From contig CAZLVL010000004.1 of the NCBI GenBank assembly GCA_964563155.1, forward strand, positions 1-64,000: DNA of 64,000 nucleotides. The letters are read 5' to 3'. Positions 1-6,765 of this stretch are shown here, in pieces; the first letter of the stretch is position 1; each line of letters starts with the position of its first letter. This DNA comes from DUPQ01 sp964563155 (lineage in GTDB: Bacteria; Bacillota; Clostridia; DUPQ01). A model generated the notes under the pieces. It saw nothing but the letters and a program-made list of their open reading frames with translations, had not been told where the DNA came from and did no database searches. The translations under genes were made by a program, and so were the position numbers.

Positions 1-65
1 TCGAATAACAGTTTAAGAGTTTAGCTTGTAAGTTGAATTTTACGGAAACTCAAAAAAATAAGATA

Positions 66-94
66 TTGAAATGACAATAATGCTGTGGTATAAT
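66..94 (+). promoter_or_regulatory. SigA-type promoter of rpmE
   Basis: TTGAAA (66-71) and TATAAT (89-94) are separated by 17 nt, and a TG dinucleotide one base before the -10 makes it an extended -10 element. It lies about 30 nt upstream of the rpmE start. Confidence 0.75.
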
Positions 95-125
95 CACGTT
101 TGCGTCAATTTAGGAGGTGAGAAGG

Positions 126-326
126 ATGAAAAAAGATATACATCCAAAGTATTACAATGCAAAAGCAACCTGTGCTTGCGGGAGCGAGTTTGAGATAGGT
201 TCTACAAAAGAAGAAATAAAAGTTGAAATTTGTTCAAGCTGTCACCCATTTTTCACCGGAAAGCAAAAGCTTGCAGAAACCGGCGGAAGAATAGATAGAT
301 TTAAGAAAAAATATAACATAACTTAA
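126..326 (+). CDS. rpmE: 50S ribosomal protein L31 (zinc-binding form)
   Basis: Ribosomal protein L31 of the large subunit, near the central protuberance and the bridge to the small subunit. The 66-residue protein starts MKKDIHPKYY and carries four cysteines (C16, C18, C36, C39) in the CxC...CxxC pattern of the zinc-binding L31 type, as opposed to the zinc-free paralogue. The ATG at 126 is chosen over an in-frame GTG at 117 because AGGAGG (112-117) is 8 nt upstream of the ATG and overlaps the GTG. It has its own strong promoter and a terminator directly after it, so it is probably monocistronic. Confidence 0.95.
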   Translation: MKKDIHPKYYNAKATCACGSEFEIGSTKEEIKVEICSSCHPFFTGKQKLAETGGRIDRFKKKYNIT

Positions 327-335
327 AAAGAAGGG

Positions 336-363
336 CGGGTTGTCACAGCAACCCGATTTTTTT
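336..363 (+). terminator. Rho-independent terminator after rpmE
   Basis: A perfect 7-bp stem (336-342 with 349-355, CGGGTTG/CAACCCG) with a 6-nt loop is followed by an A and a run of Ts. The T-run ends only a few bases before the ATG of the next gene at 368. Confidence 0.9.
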
Positions 364-367
364 ATAA

Positions 368-1408
368 ATGAAAAAAACATCTATAGGTGGTTCTGCATTA
401 ATTGAAGGAATAATGATGATAGGGCCCCATAAAAAAGCAGTAGCGGTTAGAAAGCCTGATGGTGAAATAGACCTTCAAGTAGAGGACTTACCTAAAAAGA
501 GTAAACTTTTTAAGGTTCCTTTTTTAAGAGGAGCTTATGCCCTTATATACCAAATGGTATTAAGTATAAAAGCTCTGAATTATGCAGCTTCCTTTTATGA
601 CCTAGAAGATGATGAGAAAGAAGCTAAGAAGAAGAAAGACAAGAAAAAGAAAGGCAAAAACAAGCTTGCTAATCAAAACACTTTAAACGAGCAAGATATA
701 AGTGTTGAAGTAGATTCTTCAGTTAAAGCTGAAGAAGACACTAAGGTTGAAGAAGTAAAAGAAGCTGAGAGTAAAAAAGAAAAGGAAGACTCATCTCTAT
801 CTGTTTGGGCTATAGCACTTTCTTTGTTATTATCCTTAGCCATAACTGTAGGCCTTTTCATATTATTACCAAACTTTCTTGTAAGCTTACTCAAATTAGA
901 AAGCCATACTATTAACAATCTTTTAGAAGGTGTAATAAGGGTTCTTTTGTTCATAGCATATTTATTCCTAGTAACCTTCATGAAGGATATAAAAAGAGTT
1001 TGGATGTATCATGGAGCTGAACACAAGACAATAAATTGTTATGAAGATGATTGCGAGCTTACTTTAGAAAATGTAAAAAAGTATCCAACAGCTAATAGAA
1101 GATGTGGAACAGGCTTTATGTTTTTAGTCTTGATTGTTTCAATCATACTGTTTTCCTTTGTAGGTTGGTATAACCCTTTAATTAATGCTTTAATAAGGAT
1201 TCTACTCTTTCCTGTAGTTGCTGGTATAGCCTATGAACTAGTTAAACTAGCTGGTAGATATGATAACTGGCTAACACAAGCTATTTCTGCCCCAGGTATG
1301 CTTTTTCAAAAGCTAACAGCTAAAGAGCCAGAAGACGATATGCTAGAGTGTGCAATTGCAGCATTTCTTGCTGTAATTCCAGAGGATGAAGATGATGCAA
1401 AATGGTAA
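368..1408 (+). CDS. YqhQ-like DUF1385 membrane protein with a charged insert
   Basis: Integral membrane protein of the DUF1385/YqhQ family, function not established. The 346-residue protein opens with the family-typical IGGSALIEGIMMIGP, has a conserved YHGAEHKTINCYE block at residues 214-226, and has hydrophobic segments near 146-175, 187-205, 250-267 and 274-293. Residues 79-141 form a highly charged insert that is first lysine-rich and then glutamate-rich; I regard it as lineage-specific. The family often sits between rpmE and prmC in Clostridia, as here. No clear ribosome site precedes the start, because the rpmE terminator abuts it. The stop overlaps prmC by 7 nt. Confidence 0.85.
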   Translation: MKKTSIGGSALIEGIMMIGPHKKAVAVRKPDGEIDLQVEDLPKKSKLFKVPFLRGAYALIYQMVLSIKALNYAASFYDLEDDEKEAKKKKDKKKKGKNKLANQNTLNEQDISVEVDSSVKAEEDTKVEEVKEAESKKEKEDSSLSVWAIALSLLLSLAITVGLFILLPNFLVSLLKLESHTINNLLEGVIRVLLFIAYLFLVTFMKDIKRVWMYHGAEHKTINCYEDDCELTLENVKKYPTANRRCGTGFMFLVLIVSIILFSFVGWYNPLINALIRILLFPVVAGIAYELVKLAGRYDNWLTQAISAPGMLFQKLTAKEPEDDMLECAIAAFLAVIPEDEDDAKW

Positions 1409-2247
1409 TATCTGATCTTTTAGATAAGTATCTTCCTATTTATCCCCAAAAAAATGAAATACTATACATTTTAAGTGAAATATTGAAAAAAGATATTTCA
1501 TTTTTACTTGCCCATAAGGACCTTGAACTAAGCTTCGAGCAAGTAGCTAGTTTTGAAGATATTATAGAAAGAAGGCTCAAAAAGGAGCCTCTTTGGTATA
1601 TTTTAAAAAAGGTTAACTTTTATGGCTTGGACTTTTATTTAGAAAAGGATGTATTAATCCCAAGAGACGATACAGAGCTTTTGGTGGATAAGGCTTTAGA
1701 GTTAAAAGACAAGTATGAGATTAATAGAGTTTTGGACCTTTGTTGTGGCAGTGGTGCTATAGGTATAAGTTTTGCTAAAAATGTAAAGGATAAATCCTCT
1801 TTAAAGGTTCTTCTTTCAGATATTTCTAAGTCTTGTATAGACTTAACAGATAGAAATATTGCTCTTCATAATTTAAAGGATGTTTGTAAGGTAGTTAAAA
1901 GTGATTTGTTTAGTAATGTAGAAGGGAAATTTGATCTTATCATTTCCAACCCTCCATATATATCTAAAGATGAATATGACTTGTTAAGTGATGATATAAA
2001 GGATTATGAGCCATCTTTAGCCCTTATAGCAGGACAAGATGGCCTGGACTATTATAAAGATATTATTAATACAGTCTCATCATATTTAAATGATGGAGGT
2101 TTTTTAGTTTTTGAGGTAGGATATAATCAAGCTGATAAGGTGAAAACTTTGATGGTAAACAAGGGATTTTCTGATATAGAAATATTAAAAGATTTAAATA
2201 AAATAGATAGACTAGTTTTAGGAAGGTTAGAAGGGATGGCTTTATGA
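1402..2247 (+). CDS. prmC: Peptide chain release factor N5-glutamine methyltransferase PrmC
   Basis: Methylates the glutamine of the GGQ motif of release factors RF1/RF2, using SAM. The 281-residue protein has the helical N-terminal domain, the linker IPRDDTELLVD around 86-96, the SAM motif I LDLCCGSGAIG (111-121) and the diagnostic NPPYIS (183-188), where NPPY positions the glutamine substrate. It overlaps the preceding YqhQ-like gene by 7 nt and mazG by 4 nt (ATGA), so the genes are translationally coupled. prfA, a frequent partner, is not adjacent. Confidence 0.93.
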   Translation: MVISDLLDKYLPIYPQKNEILYILSEILKKDISFLLAHKDLELSFEQVASFEDIIERRLKKEPLWYILKKVNFYGLDFYLEKDVLIPRDDTELLVDKALELKDKYEINRVLDLCCGSGAIGISFAKNVKDKSSLKVLLSDISKSCIDLTDRNIALHNLKDVCKVVKSDLFSNVEGKFDLIISNPPYISKDEYDLLSDDIKDYEPSLALIAGQDGLDYYKDIINTVSSYLNDGGFLVFEVGYNQADKVKTLMVNKGFSDIEILKDLNKIDRLVLGRLEGMAL

Positions 2248-3029
2248 CAAAAAAATATAAGTTTGAGGATCTTTTGGAAATTATGGAAAAGCTAAGAGCT
2301 CCTGGAGGCTGTCCTTGGGACCAAGAACAAACTCATGAATCTTTAACAAAATGTATGATAGAAGAAGCCTATGAAGCGGTGGATGCTATTAATGAAGGTA
2401 GTAAAGAAAAGATTATTGAAGAATTAGGTGATGTTCTATTACAGGTAGTCTTTCATGCTCAAATAGGAAAAGAAAATAAAAGCTTTGATATTGATGATAT
2501 TTCTCATGCAATAAGTGAAAAACTAGTCTATAGGCATCCCCATATCTTTAAGAATGAAGATTTAAAGGATAGCCAAGCAGTCCTAAGAAGGTGGGAAGAC
2601 TTAAAAAAACAAGAAAAAGGTCACACCAGTGTTACCCAAAGTATGGAAAGTGTACCTAGAAATTTTCCTGCTTTAATGAGAGCTTCAAAGGTTCAAAAGA
2701 AGGCCCAATTGGTAGGCTTTGATTGGCCAAATGTAGAAGGAGCCCTTTTAAAAATTAAAGAAGAGACCAAAGAGCTAGAAGAAACTATTTTAGAAAAGGA
2801 TAAAGATAGACAAATGTCTGAAATAGGAGATTTGCTCTTTTCAGTGGTTAATGTTTGTAGATTTTTGGATATAGATCCAGAAAAAGCCTTGAATAGCTCT
2901 TCGGACAAGTTTATTAAGAGATTTTCATATGTTGAAGAAAAATGTCTTGATAATCACTTGAAAATGGAAGAGATGACAATAGAAGAGTTAGACAAGTTTT
3001 GGGATGAGGGAAAAAATGAGGGTAGATAA
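2244..3029 (+). CDS. mazG: Nucleoside triphosphate pyrophosphohydrolase MazG
   Basis: House-cleaning NTPase that hydrolyses (d)NTPs to monophosphates and PPi. At 261 residues it has the two tandem MazG helical domains of the full-length enzyme. The first opens with LRAPGGCPWDQEQTHESL and has the metal-binding EExxE-type motif around IEELGDVLLQVVFHAQ; the second has EIGDLLFSVVNVCRF near residues 192-206. mazG followed by an S4-domain gene reproduces the yabN-yabO pairing of Bacillus. The start overlaps the prmC stop as ATGA. Confidence 0.92.
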   Translation: MTKKYKFEDLLEIMEKLRAPGGCPWDQEQTHESLTKCMIEEAYEAVDAINEGSKEKIIEELGDVLLQVVFHAQIGKENKSFDIDDISHAISEKLVYRHPHIFKNEDLKDSQAVLRRWEDLKKQEKGHTSVTQSMESVPRNFPALMRASKVQKKAQLVGFDWPNVEGALLKIKEETKELEETILEKDKDRQMSEIGDLLFSVVNVCRFLDIDPEKALNSSSDKFIKRFSYVEEKCLDNHLKMEEMTIEELDKFWDEGKNEGR

Positions 3030-3255
3030 GTTTTTAAAAGTAAGTAGGTTAATAAAAAGAAGGACTGTAGCAAATCAAGTTTGTGAAAGTGATAGGGTTT
3101 TAATAAACCAAAAGCCAGTAAAGCCTTCATACCAGGTTAAAAAAGGTGATATCTTAGAAATAGTACAAGATAAGTTTACTGTTAAGGTTAAAATCTTGGA
3201 TGTTAAAGATAATGTGAAAAAGGAAGAAGCATCTTCTTTGTATGAAATATTATAA
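3016..3255 (+). CDS. rqcP: S4-domain RNA-binding protein RqcP (YabO/Hsp15 family)
   Basis: Small RNA-binding protein of the YabO/RqcP family. In Bacillus RqcP works with RqcH in ribosome-associated quality control, supporting alanine tailing of stalled nascent chains on 50S subunits. The 79-residue protein is almost entirely one S4 domain (MRVDKFLKVSRLIKRRTVAN...). The ATG at 3016 is preferred over one at 3004 because the family starts MRLDKFLK and GAGGGA lies just upstream. It overlaps the mazG C-terminus by 14 nt. The RqcP assignment rests on family resemblance and the mazG neighbourhood. Confidence 0.82.
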   Translation: MRVDKFLKVSRLIKRRTVANQVCESDRVLINQKPVKPSYQVKKGDILEIVQDKFTVKVKILDVKDNVKKEEASSLYEIL

Positions 3256-3266
3256 GTCTGGTATAG

Positions 3267-3298
3267 TTCTTGCAAAATCTTGCAGAATCTTTGCAAAG
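3267..3298 (+). repeat. Three imperfect tandem copies of a ~10-bp unit
   Basis: TTCTTGCAAAA, TCTTGCAGAA and TCTTTGCAAAG follow one another just upstream of the infC promoter. They are too short and divergent to be more than a local duplication or possibly an operator. Confidence 0.45.
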
Positions 3299-3315
3299 GG
3301 GGCTAAAAATATTGT

Positions 3316-3344
3316 TTGACAGAAATACCTTCTTATGTTAGAAT
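3316..3344 (+). promoter_or_regulatory. SigA-type promoter of the infC-rpmI-rplT operon
   Basis: Consensus -35 TTGACA (3316-3321), a 17-nt spacer and -10 TAGAAT (3339-3344) preceded by TGT (extended -10). It drives a leader of about 120 nt before infC. Confidence 0.85.
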
Positions 3345-3461
3345 TCATTATTGGAAAGCAGAAGTAATCCCTTCTCACCCTGGTGACTTGGTTCTATAGG
3401 GTAAAAATATTGCATTGTTGTATGTGATCTTGCGGATTATTTTTGCAGGATTATTTTTTTT
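3345..3461 (+). promoter_or_regulatory. infC operon leader, probable L20-type autoregulatory attenuator
   Basis: The leader folds into AGAAG/CTTCT (3360-3375) and ACCCT/AGGGT (3377-3381 with 3398-3402), with the conserved-looking GGTTCTATAGGGT segment I associate with Firmicutes infC leaders. A terminator-like hairpin follows (3425-3433 with 3445-3453, 9 bp including two G-U pairs) with eight Ts at 3454-3461 that run straight into the infC ribosome site. In Bacillus, L20 represses this operon by premature termination in such a leader. The L20 assignment is inferred from position and fold. Confidence 0.7.
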
Positions 3462-3474
3462 GGAGGTAATAGCA

Positions 3475-4002
3475 ATAGCAACTCAAAAAGGTACTAAACA
3501 TTTTTACAGAGTAAATGACAGAATTACTGCACCTGAAGTAAGACTAATCGGAGTTGAAGGGAATGCAGTGGGTATCGTGCCCCTTAAAGAAGCCCTACAG
3601 GCTGCTAGAGACGAGGGTCTGGATTTAGTGGAAATTTCTCCTAATGCAAATCCTCCGGTCTGTAAAATCATCGACTATGGTAAGTTCATGTTTGAAATTA
3701 CCAAAAGGGAAAAAGAAGCCAAGAAGAAGCAAAAAATTGTGGAAGTAAAAGAAGTTTGGCTAAAGATGGGAATCGATGATCATGATATCAGTTTTAAAGC
3801 AAGAAACGCTTGCAGATTCTTAAAAGATGGTAACAAGGTTAAAGTGAGTCTTTCATTTAGAGGAAGGGAAATGACCAGGACCTATCTTGGAGAAGAAGTA
3901 TTACAAAGATTTATCGATGCTTGCAAAGAATGCGGGGAAGCAGAAAAGGCACCTAAAATGGAAGGCAGGCATATGGTAGTTATATTAGAACCATTGAAAT
4001 AA
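3475..4002 (+). CDS. infC: Translation initiation factor IF-3 (predicted AUA start)
   Basis: IF-3 binds the 30S subunit, prevents premature 50S joining and proofreads the start codon and initiator tRNA. From the proposed start the protein has 175 residues, the usual length, with the N-domain (RVNDRITAPEVRLI...), the lysine-rich linker (KREKEAKKKQKIV) and the C-domain. No ATG, GTG or TTG sits correctly after the ribosome site GGAGG (3462-3466). The in-frame ATA at 3475 is 8 nt downstream and gives MATQKGTKHFYRVND. Rare start codons (AUU, AUC, AUA) are typical of infC and allow IF-3 to repress its own translation. A TTG at 3415 would add an atypical hydrophobic extension. Confidence 0.9.
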   Translation: MATQKGTKHFYRVNDRITAPEVRLIGVEGNAVGIVPLKEALQAARDEGLDLVEISPNANPPVCKIIDYGKFMFEITKREKEAKKKQKIVEVKEVWLKMGIDDHDISFKARNACRFLKDGNKVKVSLSFRGREMTRTYLGEEVLQRFIDACKECGEAEKAPKMEGRHMVVILEPLK

Positions 4003-4018
4003 ATAGGAGGATTTAAAT

Positions 4019-4216
4019 ATGCCAAAACAAAAAACACATAGCGCATCTAAAAAGAGATTTGCTACTACCGGAAGCGGTAAAATAAAAATGGGAAATGCTT
4101 TCAGAAGACATAGATTAATTTCTAAGACTAAAAGAGCTAAAAAAGATAACAGAGCGACAGCTTTTGTTTCAGATGCAGATGCTGCAAATGTAAAGAAACT
4201 TATCCCATATAAATAA
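4019..4216 (+). CDS. rpmI: 50S ribosomal protein L35
   Basis: Ribosomal protein L35 of the large subunit, 65 residues, very basic, beginning MPKQKTHSASKKRFATTGSG and containing the family's FRRHRLISKTKRAK segment. It lies 16 nt after infC with the ribosome site TAGGAGG, and 14 nt before rplT, in the conserved infC-rpmI-rplT order. It is therefore transcribed from the promoter at 3316 and subject to the upstream leader. Confidence 0.97.
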   Translation: MPKQKTHSASKKRFATTGSGKIKMGNAFRRHRLISKTKRAKKDNRATAFVSDADAANVKKLIPYK

Positions 4217-4230
4217 GGAGGACCAGAACA

Positions 4231-4575
4231 ATGGCAAGAGTAAAAAGTGGCGTAACAAAACGCAGAAGACATAAAAAAGTATTGAAAATGGCCAAAGGCT
4301 ATTTTGGAGCCAAGAGCAAGAATTTTAGAGTTGCAAAGCAACAAGTTATGAAATCCTTGAACTATTCATACATTGATAGAAAGGCTAAAAAGCGTAACTT
4401 TAGAAAACTTTGGATTACAAGAATTAATGCTGCAGCCAGAACCAATGGTATGTCTTACTCCAAGTTTATTTCAGGACTAAAAAAGAATGGAATTGACCTT
4501 AACAGAAAGGTACTAGCCGATATGGCAGTAAATGATCCACAAGGATTTGCTTCTTTGGTCAGCTCTGTTAAATAA
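4231..4575 (+). CDS. rplT: 50S ribosomal protein L20
   Basis: Ribosomal protein L20, an early assembly protein of the 50S subunit and, in bacteria that have been studied, the autorepressor of its own operon. The 114-residue protein shows the basic N-terminal extension (MARVKSGVTKRRRHKKVLKM) that threads into 23S rRNA, and the globular C-domain thought to recognise the leader RNA. The ribosome site AAGGAGG precedes it closely. It is the last r-protein gene of the operon; a SpoU methyltransferase follows after 12 nt. Confidence 0.97.
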   Translation: MARVKSGVTKRRRHKKVLKMAKGYFGAKSKNFRVAKQQVMKSLNYSYIDRKAKKRNFRKLWITRINAAARTNGMSYSKFISGLKKNGIDLNRKVLADMAVNDPQGFASLVSSVK

Positions 4576-4587
4576 TATATAGATAAA

Positions 4588-5355
4588 ATGAAAAACATTG
4601 AGTCTAAAGACAATAAGAAGATTAAGAGACTTAAGAATTTAAACAAGAAAAAGGTTCGCGATCAAGAGAACCTTTTTTTTATAGAGGGCACTAAACTATT
4701 GCAAGAAGCCTTGGCAAGTGGTGTGAAAGTAGAAGAGCTTTATGTTTCTGATAGCTATTATCAAGAAAACATGTCTTTTATAGATAAGATTAAGGGTGTA
4801 GATACATATCTAGTAGCAGACAATGTATTTAAGACCCTATCTTACCTAAGCAACCCAGAAGGAGTTTTGGGACTTGGTTCACAAAAAGCCTGGAATTTAT
4901 CAGATGTTTTAAAAGAAGGCAGGCCCTTAATAATACTAGACAGGGTTAATGACCCTAAAAATGTAGGAAGCATAATAAGGACTGGAGAAGCTTTTTCCTT
5001 TTCCTGTGTCTTTGCTTTAGAAGGTACAGCTGATTTGTACAATGAAAAGACCCTGAGGGCCAGCATGGGCTCCATATTTAGAATGCCTAACAAGAGAGTA
5101 TCTCATGAGATTTTTCCCATACTAAAAGAGTATGGTTATGAGATTTACGGCCTAGATTTAAAGGGTGAGGATATAAGAAAAGCCAAATTGAAAAGAAATT
5201 GTGCCCTAGTCTTAGGAAATGAATCTACTGGTATAGATAAAGATATAAAGAAATACTTTACTAAAACCATAACCATTCCTATGAGCGGGCCCACAGAATC
5301 TTTAAATGTTTCCAATGCAGCTAGCATTTGTATCTATGAGATTTCCTTTCTTTAA
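4588..5355 (+). CDS. TrmH/SpoU family RNA 2'-O-ribose methyltransferase
   Basis: SPOUT-class enzyme predicted to methylate a ribose 2'-OH in rRNA or tRNA with SAM. The 255-residue protein has an N-terminal substrate-binding domain and the three SpoU motifs: NDPKNVGSIIRT (121-132), LVLGNESTGI (207-216) and the knot-forming MSGPTESLNVSNAAS (232-246). The architecture resembles RlmB and Bacillus YsgA, which also maps near rplT; the exact nucleotide target cannot be told. It starts 12 nt after rplT without a good ribosome site, so it may depend on upstream translation. Confidence 0.88.
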   Translation: MKNIESKDNKKIKRLKNLNKKKVRDQENLFFIEGTKLLQEALASGVKVEELYVSDSYYQENMSFIDKIKGVDTYLVADNVFKTLSYLSNPEGVLGLGSQKAWNLSDVLKEGRPLIILDRVNDPKNVGSIIRTGEAFSFSCVFALEGTADLYNEKTLRASMGSIFRMPNKRVSHEIFPILKEYGYEIYGLDLKGEDIRKAKLKRNCALVLGNESTGIDKDIKKYFTKTITIPMSGPTESLNVSNAASICIYEISFL

Positions 5356-5380
5356 ATAGTATTTGGCCCTATGTTATAAT
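5351..5380 (+). promoter_or_regulatory. Extended -10 promoter upstream of the 5.4 kb operon
   Basis: TGTTATAAT gives an extended -10 (hexamer 5375-5380). The -35 TTTAAA (5351-5356) with an 18-nt spacer is weak. It overlaps the end of the SpoU methyltransferase gene and is followed by AAGGGAGG before the ATG at 5414. Confidence 0.65.
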
Positions 5381-5413
5381 AAATTCAATTGAAAGCCACC
5401 AAGGGAGGATTTT

Positions 5414-6169
5414 ATGCCAAAAGTAGCACTACAATTATATTCAATAAAGGAAATTGGAGAAAAGGACTTTTATCACTCTTTGCAAGTTGCCAAACAAGCA
5501 GGTTATGAAGGGGTGGAGTTTGCAGGCTTTTTTGGAAAGGAAGCTGAAGAAACTAAAAAGTACCTAGAAGATTTAGATCTTTTACCAGCAGGTACCCATA
5601 TAGGTCTAGATGCTCTTATGGATAAGTTTGATGATATTATGGAATACAATGCTAAAATTGAAAACTCCTATGTGGTTGTTCCTTTTATTCCAGAAAGATT
5701 CCACTCTTTAGATGGCCTAAAGACTGTTGCTCATTACTTTAATGAAATGAGTGAAAAGGCTAAGCAATATGGTATAAAGATTGGTTACCACAACCATGCT
5801 TATGACTTTAAGCAGATTGAGGATCATGGATATTTTTATGATATTTTTGCTAGTAACACTACATCTGATATTGTTCTAGAAATAGATACTTTTTGGGTAG
5901 TTAGAGGGGGAGCTGACCCTGTTTTATACAGTCAAAAATATAAGGATAGGTTAGACCTTATGCACTTTAAAGATATCTCTAAAGATATGGTTGATACTGA
6001 AGTAGGTAGTGGTTTAATAGATTTTCCAGCCATTTTAAATGCTTCAGACAAGATTAAGTGGTGTGTTATGGAACAAGAAAAATATACTACCTTACCTATG
6101 CTAGAAAGTATAGCTGTAAGCTGTGAGTATATTAAGAAAATTATTAAAGATATGAATGATAGAACTTAA
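5414..6169 (+). CDS. Sugar phosphate isomerase/epimerase-like TIM-barrel protein
   Basis: Member of the xylose isomerase-like/AP endonuclease 2 superfamily (sugar epimerases, inosose dehydratases and relatives). The 251-residue protein begins LQLYSIKE and has the barrel strand motifs GYEGVEFAG (30-38), IGYHNHAYDF (123-132), EIDTFW (156-161), HFKD (184-187) and VMEQE near 218-222, which supply the usual Glu/Asp/His metal ligands. It has a good ribosome site and its own promoter. It overlaps hisI by 14 nt, suggesting co-expression with hisIE; no histidine-pathway role for such a protein is known to me. Substrate unknown. Confidence 0.8.
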   Translation: MPKVALQLYSIKEIGEKDFYHSLQVAKQAGYEGVEFAGFFGKEAEETKKYLEDLDLLPAGTHIGLDALMDKFDDIMEYNAKIENSYVVVPFIPERFHSLDGLKTVAHYFNEMSEKAKQYGIKIGYHNHAYDFKQIEDHGYFYDIFASNTTSDIVLEIDTFWVVRGGADPVLYSQKYKDRLDLMHFKDISKDMVDTEVGSGLIDFPAILNASDKIKWCVMEQEKYTTLPMLESIAVSCEYIKKIIKDMNDRT

Positions 6170-6494
6170 ATTTGATGACAAAGGATTAATACCGGTTATT
6201 GCCCAAGATGCAAATACATTGCAAGTCTTGATGCTGGCTTATGCAAAAAAAGAGCAAGTAGAAAAGACCTTGGTTACAGGTATTGCTACTTACTTTTCCA
6301 GATCCAGAAATAAAGAGTGGGTAAAAGGAGAAAGTAGCGGAAATATTCAAAAGGTCCTAGGTGTTTTAGTGGATTGTGACCAAGATACCTTGATTTATTT
6401 AGTAGACCCTAAAGGACCAGCTTGTCACACCGGACAGGTAAGCTGTTTTTTTAGAAAGATCAATGAAAGTGGAGAATTGGAAAAAAATGAGTGA
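6156..6494 (+). CDS. hisI: Phosphoribosyl-AMP cyclohydrolase HisI
   Basis: Third step of histidine biosynthesis: opens the adenine ring of phosphoribosyl-AMP to give the ProFAR precursor. The 112-residue stand-alone enzyme has WVKGESSGN (55-63), CDQD (74-77, zinc and magnesium ligands) and PACHTGQVSCFF (88-99) with the other zinc-binding cysteines C90 and C97. It overlaps the TIM-barrel gene upstream (14 nt) and hisE downstream (8 nt). No other his gene is present in the window. Confidence 0.93.
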   Translation: MIELKFDDKGLIPVIAQDANTLQVLMLAYAKKEQVEKTLVTGIATYFSRSRNKEWVKGESSGNIQKVLGVLVDCDQDTLIYLVDPKGPACHTGQVSCFFRKINESGELEKNE

Positions 6495-6765
6495 TATATT
6501 AAACATTTTATACAATGTAATTGAAGACAGAAAAAACAACCCTAAAGAGGGATCCTACACCTCTTATCTTTTTAATAAGGGACTTGATAAAATCTTGAAA
6601 AAAGTAGGAGAAGAAAGCACTGAAGTTATCATTGCTTCAAAAAATCAATCAAAAGAAGAAACTATATATGAAACTGCGGACCTTCTTTACCACCTTTTAG
6701 TTTTACTGGTGGAAAGGGGAATCAGTTTAGATGAGGTTTGGAAAGAGTTAGAAAATAGAAGATGA
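6487..6765 (+). CDS. hisE: Phosphoribosyl-ATP pyrophosphatase HisE
   Basis: Second step of histidine biosynthesis: hydrolyses phosphoribosyl-ATP to phosphoribosyl-AMP and PPi. The 92-residue protein is an all-alpha MazG-fold enzyme with the metal-binding KVGEESTEVIIA and YETADLLYHLLVLL motifs. The ATG at 6487 (MSDILNILYNVIEDRK) fits the family start better than an in-frame ATG at 6463 inside hisI. It overlaps hisI by 8 nt and the helicase gene by 4 nt (ATGA). HisE and HisI are separate proteins here, not the fused HisIE of many bacteria. Confidence 0.92.
   Translation: MSDILNILYNVIEDRKNNPKEGSYTSYLFNKGLDKILKKVGEESTEVIIASKNQSKEETIYETADLLYHLLVLLVERGISLDEVWKELENRR

Noticed and set aside
4842..5327. 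Minus-strand frames inside the SpoU methyltransferase gene
   Set aside because: Shadow frames of a clear coding sequence with intact SpoU motifs.
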